NCBI RefSeq assembly: GCF_035818635.1
Contig: NZ_JAYLLH010000029.1
Coordinates: forward strand, 1 to 50,364
Length of the DNA: 50,364 nucleotides
Reading direction: 5' to 3'
From: Mesobacterium_A hydrothermale
GTDB lineage: Bacteria > Pseudomonadota > Alphaproteobacteria > Rhodobacterales > Rhodobacteraceae
Shown: one piece after another, positions 44,273 through 50,364 of the stretch
Numbering within the stretch: position 1 is the stretch's first letter
Layout: every line of letters starts with the position of its first letter
The notes under the pieces: generated by a model
What the model was told of the DNA's origin: nothing
Database searches by the model: none
The model's input: the letters and a program-made list of their open reading frames with translations, nothing else
Translations under genes and position numbers: made by a program

Positions 44273-46252
44273 CTATTCAACGGGTCCGGTGAAGGCCAGC
44301 GCGCGTTCCAGTTGCTTGTCCAGACGGGTTTGTTCGCGTCGCGTGGTGGCGTGTTCGGATTCTGCGCGCATCTGCGCGACCCAGGGCAAGAGCCTTCGAA
44401 CCGGGCGGATCGGCAGCACCTTGGCCAGCCGCAGGAAACGCGGGGCGAAGCGGCGGAACAGTTCGTCCTCAAGGCTGACGATGGCCTCTGTGCTGCCCGG
44501 TGCGCCTTGTCGCCCGGTGCGACCGTAAAGCTGTCGGTCGATGCGGGCGCTTTCGTGAAATTCGGTCAGGATGACGTGCAGCCCGCCAGCCCTGGCCACA
44601 CCGTCACCCAACCGGATATCGGTGCCCCGCCCGGCGATGTTGGTGGCAACTGTGATGGCGCCGGGTTGGCCCGCCAGCGCGATGATGTCGGCCTCTGCCT
44701 TGTCCTGCGTGGCATTCAGAACCTCGTGCGGCAGGCCCAGCCTGGCGATGGCGCGGGCGCAGGCCTCTGACGCTTCGACCGAGCGGGTGCCGACCAGGAC
44801 CGGGCGGCCAGCGTCATGCATCTGCTGAACGCGGCGGGCGACATGGGCCCATTTCCGCGCCTCGTCGCGCAGGAACCGGGTGCCGAGGTGACGCGCTTTT
44901 TTCGGACGATGGCGCGGGATCCGGGTGGTGAAGAATCCGAAGGTGTCGCGAAATTCGCCGGCAAGTTCCATGCCTGTCCCGGTCATGCCGGCCAGTTGCA
45001 GGTAGCGGCGGAAAAACCGTTGATAGGTGATCCGGGCCAGCGTTTCCTTGCGGCCCGTCACCTCTTGGCGCTCCTTCGCCTCGATCATCTGATGCAGCCC
45101 GCCTTGCCAACTGCGGTCGGGCATCACGCGGCCGGTGAATTCGTCGACGATCTGCACCGCGCCGTCCAGAATGATGTAGTCGCGCCCAAGTTCAAACAGG
45201 TGGATCGCCGACAGGGCCTGCCGGGCCAGTTCTTCGCGCGCGCGGCGGATGCGCCAGATCCCCGGCAGCCCCTCGGCCAGCCCTTCCAGCGCGTGTTTGC
45301 CGGGATCCTCGAGCGTGATGTGGCGGTTCATCAGGTCAACGGTGTAATCGGTGCCCTGTCGCAAGGCTTCGGCAATCGTCAGGGCGGTGGCATAGGTATT
45401 GCCGGCCTCGGGGTCGTCGGCAGTTGACGACAAGATCAGCGGTGTCCGCGCCTCGTCCACCAGTACGCTGTCGGCCTCGTCGACGATGGCAAAGGCCAAG
45501 CCGCGCAGCATCAGCGGTTGCGCCGCGTGGCCTGACACCAGTTCCAGCGTCTTGCGCCGTGCCCTGCCCCGCCTGCGGGCCAGCGCGATGCGATCGCGCA
45601 GATAGTCGAAGGTCAGGTTGTTGTTGGACACATAGGTGATGTCGCAGGCATAGGCATCGCGCCGCGCGGGGGGATCCATGTCGCTGTCGATGACACCCAC
45701 GGTCAGCCCGAAGAAATCGTAGAGCGGCGCGGTTTCCTCTGCGTCGCGACTGGCGAGGTAGTCGTTCACCGTAACCACGTGCACCGGTTTGCCCGACAGC
45801 GCGGCGACAATGGCGGCGGGGGTGGCTGTCAGGGTCTTGCCTTCGCCGGTGGCCATTTCGATCATCCGGCCTTCGAACAGGCCGATGGCACCCATGATCT
45901 GCACCTTGTAGTGCCGCTTGCCCAGCACGCGGGCCGACGCTTCTCGGACGATGGCAAAGGCACGGTCCACCGCTTCGGTATCGGTGCCGCGCAACAGCGC
46001 CGGGCGCAGACGCTGCGCTTCGGCGCGGAGTGCGGCGTCGGACATTTCTTCGACCATGATGCCGTGCCAAAGCACCCTGCGGGCCCGTCGTTCCAGCCGT
46101 ATCCGGGTCAGCGGCAGGTGGGCGACCAGTGCGCCAAGGCGACGTTCGAGCCAGAGATCAACGGCATTGCCGCTGGGGTCGGCCATTTCCGGATAAGGCC
46201 CGGTGCCAAGCGGCAGGCGGCCAAGGCCGTAGGGACCGGACAGCTCAGGCAT
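44273..46252 (-). CDS. SecA-like preprotein translocase ATPase (short form)
   Basis: A 659-residue relative of SecA, much shorter than the roughly 900-residue housekeeping form. Walker A is MATGEGKTLT (133-142) and Walker B is VDEADSVLVDEARTPLILS (257-275). SecA motifs YVSNNNLTFDYLRD (207-220), IVDEFTGRVMPDRSWQGGLH (368-387), LAGMTGTG (420-427), TNIAGRGTDIRL (537-548) and RQLYGRTGRQGAPG (573-586) are all present, so ATPase function should be intact. The C-terminal scaffold/wing region is reduced to about 60 residues, and there is no Cys-rich zinc tail. The N-terminal 60 residues are unlike SecA. It overlaps the end of the M50-HlyD gene by 8 bp and is last in the operon led by the giant gene. 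I infer a dedicated motor for export of the LEPR-XLL protein, analogous in concept to accessory SecA proteins but not a known SecA2 type. Confidence 0.93.
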   Translation of the reverse strand: MPELSGPYGLGRLPLGTGPYPEMADPSGNAVDLWLERRLGALVAHLPLTRIRLERRARRVLWHGIMVEEMSDAALRAEAQRLRPALLRGTDTEAVDRAFAIVREASARVLGKRHYKVQIMGAIGLFEGRMIEMATGEGKTLTATPAAIVAALSGKPVHVVTVNDYLASRDAEETAPLYDFFGLTVGVIDSDMDPPARRDAYACDITYVSNNNLTFDYLRDRIALARRRGRARRKTLELVSGHAAQPLMLRGLAFAIVDEADSVLVDEARTPLILSSTADDPEAGNTYATALTIAEALRQGTDYTVDLMNRHITLEDPGKHALEGLAEGLPGIWRIRRAREELARQALSAIHLFELGRDYIILDGAVQIVDEFTGRVMPDRSWQGGLHQMIEAKERQEVTGRKETLARITYQRFFRRYLQLAGMTGTGMELAGEFRDTFGFFTTRIPRHRPKKARHLGTRFLRDEARKWAHVARRVQQMHDAGRPVLVGTRSVEASEACARAIARLGLPHEVLNATQDKAEADIIALAGQPGAITVATNIAGRGTDIRLGDGVARAGGLHVILTEFHESARIDRQLYGRTGRQGAPGSTEAIVSLEDELFRRFAPRFLRLAKVLPIRPVRRLLPWVAQMRAESEHATTRREQTRLDKQLERALAFTGPVE

Positions 46253-48395
46253 TGAACTGCTTCAGGAACAGCTGCCGGACGCGCCGCCAGATCTGGAAAG
46301 CCGCCGGTTCGGTGCCGTGGTCAAACCGGACATAGACGCGGGTGCCGAACGGTGTGTCAGTCATGCCGTCGGGCAGGGCGAGGTCGAACAGGAACGCCTG
46401 TTCCAGCAGGGTCAACCCCTCGGCATCGGTCGGGTCAACCAGGAAGCGCCCGCCGCCCCCGGACCCCAGCGCGGCGGCTGGCAGCTTGGCGGTGGCCTGC
46501 GGCACGGCACGGATCACGCGGGCCGGCACAGCCGTGTCCAGATGGCCCGCCAGTTTCAGTTCCACCCCTTGCAGCCGGCTGCGCACCAGGGCGATGTCTT
46601 GTTGCGGCACCAGCGCGCGCACCTGTCGCGGCCCGTCGGGCAGAACATAGCCCAGCAACTCGCCTTCCGGGATATAGCGCTGTTCCAGATCATGCCCGGG
46701 CAGCGCGGGCTGGAACGTACCCTCTGTGCCCGCGCGCACTGCCAGGTCCGCAATGCGTTCGCGTTCGCGGGCCAGTTCCGCCTCGGCCTCTTGCAGTTCC
46801 AGCCGGGCGATTTCGGTGCGGCGGCGATCCTGGACCTCGGTCGCGGACAAGCGGCGGCGGAATTCTTCGACCCGCCATTCCAGCACGCTGATGCGGGCGC
46901 GCACGGTGGGTTCCTCCATCGTGGCGATCACGGCGCCGGCGGTCACGCGGTCGCCCTGTTCATGCTCCAGCCGGGTCAGGAACCCCGAGGTCTGGGTGCG
47001 CAGGTACGCTTCGTCCGGCAGCCAGATCACCCCTTCGGTATCGGTACGCAGAGGCAGCGGGATCAACAGCGCCAGCGCCAGTACGACACCGAGACCGCCG
47101 AAGGTCCAGGCATAGGCGCGGCGGCGGACCTTTCGCAGCGCGGGTGAGGTGACGACATGGCGGACCGCCTTGAACGCCGGTTTCACGACAGAATTGAACA
47201 CCGACCAGATCGCCAGCAACACGCCGATCACGAAGAACTTCTGTGCGATATACAGCGCAATGCCGACCATGACGATCAGACGATAGACATAGGCGGCAGG
47301 GGCGTAGAACAGGAACCAGATCTTTTCGCCGGTGGTGGCGATTTCCTCTTTCAGCTGCTTGGCCTTGAACAGCCGTTTCTGGATCAGATGGCCCCAGTAT
47401 TTCGTCGATCGGTTGGCAAGGTTGGGGATCTCGATCAGGTCCGACAGGACGTAATAGCCATCATATTTCAGCAGCGGATTGCCGTTCACAAGGATCGTGG
47501 ACAGCCCGCCGATCAGAACGATGTTATGCGCCACGGCGCGCACGAACCCGGGTTCGGCGCTGGCCCAGACCATGACGGCAATCGCGGCGACAAAGGTTTC
47601 AACAAAGATGCCCCCGGCGGACACGGCGGCGCGCTGCCATTTGCTGCGAAACGATGCGGCGGCGCTGGCATCGACGTAAGGTACGGGAAAGAAGACAAGG
47701 AACATGATCCCGATCTCGCGCACCTCTGCGCCCCGCGCGCGCACAAGATAGCCGTGCGCCAGTTCATGCACGGTTTTCAGCAGCGGATAGGCGATTGCGG
47801 CGATCATCAGGTTCTGCGCGGCCAGCAATTGCCCCGCCATGTCGCGCCAGAGTTCCTGCCAATGGACAAACGCCGTGGCCAGCCCGGCCGCGACGACGAC
47901 CAGCCACAGCAGCAGCCCGAACCAGCCGGTCAGCGGGCGGACGATGGGCAGGGTGCGTTGCAGGAACTTGTCGGGGTCGAACAGCGGCAGGCGAAAGCTG
48001 AGCGGGTTGAGGACGTTCTGTTTCACAACCTGCTTGGCCTGCCGGTCATAGCGTTCCAGAAGGTCGGCCACGTCGGGCGATCCGGCGTATTGGATCAGGT
48101 CGTTCTGGTGCAGTTGCGACAGCAGGCGGATGACCTCGTCCTGCCCCGGGGCGTCTTCGTCATGGGCTTCTGCAATGCTGCGCCAGACGTCATCGACGGT
48201 GCGGCCCCCATCCATCTGCCCGATCAGCATGTAGGCCCCCGGCGTGAACCGGTGCACCCGGCCCGAGGCGTGGTCATGCAGCACGTACCAGGGCCGTCCG
48301 CGGTAGCGATGCCGGTGCACCTTGACGTGCGACCTTAGCCGGGGCTGGAGGTCGGCGACGCGGTACCAGATCGTGGAAAGATAGCTTTCGGCCAT
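46245..48395 (-). CDS. PqqD-like / M50 peptidase / HlyD fusion membrane protein
   Basis: A 716-residue membrane protein. Residues about 1-105 form a PqqD-like winged helix (WYVLHDHASGRVHRFTPGAY, then a helical bundle), a fold that binds leader peptides in other systems. Hydrophobic segments follow at about 155-178 and 190-215. HELAH (210-214) is the zinc site of site-2-protease-like M50 peptidases, and NPLLKYDGYY (306-315) supplies the third ligand, D312. Further membrane segments lie at about 255-280, 285-303, 360-400 and 432-448. From about 455 the C-terminal half is a HlyD-like adaptor: lipoyl half-motif GFLTRLEHEQGDRVTAGAVI (471-490), a coiled-coil near 515-570 and a beta-barrel. Its start is 1 bp after the upstream HlyD gene, and its end overlaps the SecA-like gene. 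Leader binding, possible proteolysis and periplasmic bridging in one chain suit an export component, but this is inferred. Confidence 0.92.
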   Translation of the reverse strand: MAESYLSTIWYRVADLQPRLRSHVKVHRHRYRGRPWYVLHDHASGRVHRFTPGAYMLIGQMDGGRTVDDVWRSIAEAHDEDAPGQDEVIRLLSQLHQNDLIQYAGSPDVADLLERYDRQAKQVVKQNVLNPLSFRLPLFDPDKFLQRTLPIVRPLTGWFGLLLWLVVVAAGLATAFVHWQELWRDMAGQLLAAQNLMIAAIAYPLLKTVHELAHGYLVRARGAEVREIGIMFLVFFPVPYVDASAAASFRSKWQRAAVSAGGIFVETFVAAIAVMVWASAEPGFVRAVAHNIVLIGGLSTILVNGNPLLKYDGYYVLSDLIEIPNLANRSTKYWGHLIQKRLFKAKQLKEEIATTGEKIWFLFYAPAAYVYRLIVMVGIALYIAQKFFVIGVLLAIWSVFNSVVKPAFKAVRHVVTSPALRKVRRRAYAWTFGGLGVVLALALLIPLPLRTDTEGVIWLPDEAYLRTQTSGFLTRLEHEQGDRVTAGAVIATMEEPTVRARISVLEWRVEEFRRRLSATEVQDRRRTEIARLELQEAEAELARERERIADLAVRAGTEGTFQPALPGHDLEQRYIPEGELLGYVLPDGPRQVRALVPQQDIALVRSRLQGVELKLAGHLDTAVPARVIRAVPQATAKLPAAALGSGGGGRFLVDPTDAEGLTLLEQAFLFDLALPDGMTDTPFGTRVYVRFDHGTEPAAFQIWRRVRQLFLKQFNA

Positions 48396-48396
48396 G

Positions 48397-50295
48397 TCAC
48401 GGTTGCCATGTCCAAAGCGTTTTGCGCGCCCAGTCGATCAGGCGTCGGGACCAGACCCAGGACAACAGCTCTTGCCCCGCGTCGATCTTGGCCACGCCTT
48501 CCATGCCGGGGCGCAGGTCGGCCGGGGTTTCCCGCAACAGCCCCTCGACACGGAAGGTGTTGGCGCCCTCGCGGGCCTCGGCAATCGGGGTGATGCGGGT
48601 GGTGTCGAAAACCAGCCCCTCGGTCGGTTGACCGGCCAGCGCCAGCCGCCCGGACTGGCCGGTTTCGACGAACGACAGGTCGCGTTCATCGACGAAGATA
48701 TCGACGCGGTAGCGGTCGGGCGGAGCGACCTCGAACAGGACCTCGCCCAGTTGTACCGGTGCGCCGAGTTTCTGGCTCAGGTCGCCCGACACGATCACCC
48801 CGTCGATGGGCGCCAGCAGCCGTGTGCGCGACAGTTCCGCCGTGGCCAGCGCCAGCTGTGCCCGCGCCTGCGCAATTTGCGCATCCAGAAGCGCGACCTG
48901 AGCACGGTCATATTCCGCCTGCGCTTCGCGCGATTGAGAAATCAGCCGGTCGATTTCCGACCGCCAGCGCAGTTCTTCCAGCCGCAGGTCGGAATCGTCG
49001 AGCCGGACCAGAACATCGCCCTTGGCCACGGCGTCCCCTGCGCGCCAGGGCGCTTCGGCGATGAAACCAGGGAAGGGGGCGACGACGGCGCGCATTTCCT
49101 GGCCGCGCAGCACGGCATCCGCCTGTACCCGGAACGGGCCGGTCACCGTGGCGGCTGCCACACCCAGCGCGATCAGGGCGACAGCCAAGAGTTTCCAGCT
49201 CAGGTGGCGCGGTCCCAGCAACACGCCCAGCACATGCAGCAAGCCGTCCACCAGCCGCCCGCCGAACCAGCGGCGGTTGCGCTGCTTCATTTCCAGCACC
49301 GGGCCGATCAACGCGGCGATGCTTTCGGCCATCAACAGCGCGTCTTCGTCGAACGGTTTGTCGGGGTCGCGGCGTTCGCAGGTCATCGCGCCGATGGGGC
49401 CGTCTTCGTCCGACAGGGGCACTGTCAGGATATGCGACGTACGGCTGGTGCGAACATGTTCGGCATGGGCCACCGCCACGGCGCGGGCAATCGACGCGAT
49501 CGGTGGGTAAGACACCGCGCCGTGCTGGTCGAACGCTTCTTCCATCGCGGTTTCGATGCCTTCAGTTACGGCGGACCGTTTCTTGAACCAAGCCGAATAA
49601 GACATGGCCAGCAGCTTGATCCGTGGCGCGCTTTTGCGTTTTCGGACCAGCCCGATGGAAATCTGTTCGCAGCCCAGAACGGTCTGCGCCTCGTTCACGA
49701 TGGCCATGGCGGCGGCAGCAGGTGTGCGGTGTTCGGAAGCAACGGCAAGGATATCCAACGCGACCGTTGCGCGCTCCAGTTGACCATGGGTGTCCTCGGC
49801 CGCGTCGCGCCACAACTGCGCGGCCAGCCAGCCTGCGGCCCAGTGCATGTCGCGCAGCGCGGCCTGAACATCGGTGTCTTCGCACCCCCGCAGTTCCAGC
49901 ACCGCGACATAGCCCACCGGCCCATCGCCCCGGCGCACCGGAAAGGCCGCGTGGCTGACAGCGCCGTCGCCGCTGCGGCGCGATGCCGGACGGCCAGAAG
50001 CCAGAACCTTTCCGACGATTTCGCCCAGGGGCGTCAGGTCGCGGCGTGGATCGGGGACGATGGCAACAGGGACAAAGGCGGCAACCGTCGGATCGGGGTG
50101 CATCAGAACCCCCAGCGTGGCCGCCGGTACGCGGTTCACCAGCAACGCCAGCCAGGCGGTCAGCAGCGCCGTTTCGCCCCGCGCATTGACAAAGGATGAC
50201 CACAGGCTTTTGTCCAGCCCGATGGGTGCGGCGCTGTCTCCCGTCGTGGTCGGGGTCCCGGTGCCGCTGTCGCTCAGGCTTTTGCCAATGGCCAT
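48397..50295 (-). CDS. GAF-GAF / HlyD fusion membrane adaptor
   Basis: A 632-residue protein. The cytoplasmic N-terminal part has two GAF-like regions (about 40-160 and 180-335; the second has ILTVPLSDEDGPIGAMTCER). One transmembrane helix follows (LLAVALIALGVAAATV, about 369-384). The periplasmic part is a HlyD-type adaptor: lipoyl half-motif VVAPFPGFIAEAPWRAGDAV (404-423), GDVLVRLDDSDL, a coiled-coil at about 437-505, the second lipoyl half (RLLAPIDGVIVSGDLSQKLG) and a beta-barrel. The ATG sits in the contig overlap (bases 6-8 on the circle), with GGAG 7 bp upstream, 18 bp after the DUF3467 stop. GAF domains may sense a small ligand or simply assemble. The lack of a pump gene and its operon position suggest it anchors the export complex for the giant protein. 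Confidence 0.92.
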   Translation of the reverse strand: MAIGKSLSDSGTGTPTTTGDSAAPIGLDKSLWSSFVNARGETALLTAWLALLVNRVPAATLGVLMHPDPTVAAFVPVAIVPDPRRDLTPLGEIVGKVLASGRPASRRSGDGAVSHAAFPVRRGDGPVGYVAVLELRGCEDTDVQAALRDMHWAAGWLAAQLWRDAAEDTHGQLERATVALDILAVASEHRTPAAAAMAIVNEAQTVLGCEQISIGLVRKRKSAPRIKLLAMSYSAWFKKRSAVTEGIETAMEEAFDQHGAVSYPPIASIARAVAVAHAEHVRTSRTSHILTVPLSDEDGPIGAMTCERRDPDKPFDEDALLMAESIAALIGPVLEMKQRNRRWFGGRLVDGLLHVLGVLLGPRHLSWKLLAVALIALGVAAATVTGPFRVQADAVLRGQEMRAVVAPFPGFIAEAPWRAGDAVAKGDVLVRLDDSDLRLEELRWRSEIDRLISQSREAQAEYDRAQVALLDAQIAQARAQLALATAELSRTRLLAPIDGVIVSGDLSQKLGAPVQLGEVLFEVAPPDRYRVDIFVDERDLSFVETGQSGRLALAGQPTEGLVFDTTRITPIAEAREGANTFRVEGLLRETPADLRPGMEGVAKIDAGQELLSWVWSRRLIDWARKTLWTWQP

Positions 50296-50364
50296 TCAGG
50301 GGCTCCGCGCGGATCAGTCGCCGAGCGGGCCGTACCGTTTTTCGTGCTCGTCGATCAGCCGGAC
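50288..50364. repeat. Terminal duplication, copy 2 (circular contig overlap)
   Basis: This is an exact copy of the first 77 bases of the window and should be counted once on the circular molecule. The start codon of the GAF-HlyD gene (complement of 50293-50295) lies inside it and corresponds to bases 6-8. Confidence 0.93.

Noticed and set aside
44273..46252. Housekeeping secA or a known SecA2
   Set aside because: It is too short, lacks the zinc tail, has an unrelated N-terminus and sits in an operon with HlyD fusions. No accessory SecY or glycosylation genes typical of SecA2 loci are present.

Overview
The window is a complete, GC-rich circular replicon. Its first 77 bases (1-77) are repeated exactly as its last 77 (50288-50364), as expected when an assembler closes a circular contig, so the true molecule is about 50,287 bp. 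A repABC replication/partition operon, two copies of a RepABC-type centromere palindrome and an antisense RNA gene between repB and repC mark it as a RepABC plasmid. This plasmid type is confined to Alphaproteobacteria, and the protein style suggests Rhodobacterales (roseobacter group) as host. I see no rRNA, tRNA, insertion sequence, CRISPR array, relaxase or type IV secretion gene.

Layout. About three quarters of the plasmid is one uninterrupted minus-strand gene (406-38823) encoding a predicted surface or secreted protein of 12,805 residues. It starts with a LEPR-XLL leader, followed by about two dozen PPC-like repeats with interspersed LamG/lectin domains, 17 CARDB repeats, an IPT/TIG domain, beta-propellers, nine Ig-like (He_PIG) units, an RHS-like segment, a dockerin-like motif, an alpha/beta-hydrolase with an apparently intact triad, a degenerate metzincin-like site, ten 88-residue He_PIG repeats, and two possible cohesin-like domains at the C-terminus. 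Close behind it on the same strand, and running across the contig junction, come a DUF3467 protein (27-371), a GAF-GAF-TM-HlyD fusion (48397-50295), a PqqD-M50 peptidase-HlyD fusion (46245-48395) and a shortened SecA-like ATPase (44273-46252). Gaps are 34 bp, 18 bp, 1 bp and an 8-bp overlap, which is a tight operon. A separate periplasmic HlyD-type adaptor (38941-39798, plus strand) is divergent from the giant gene.

The remainder is plasmid housekeeping: repC, repB and repA (39855-43234, minus strand), parS-like palindromes at the 3' end of repC, an AT-rich candidate origin inside repC, DnaA boxes upstream of repA, and a Phd/PIN toxin-antitoxin pair (43574-44217).

How the parts may work together (inference): the plasmid looks like a dedicated carrier of one giant extracellular protein plus a private export machine. 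The giant protein has a LEPR-XLL leader and lacks RTX repeats, an obvious classical signal peptide and any ABC transporter partner. The neighbouring SecA-like motor, the membrane-bound M50/HlyD and GAF/HlyD proteins, the small DUF3467 protein and the free HlyD adaptor are the natural candidates for recognising, driving and guiding its export. I know of no experimental description of this combination, and it is the main finding here.
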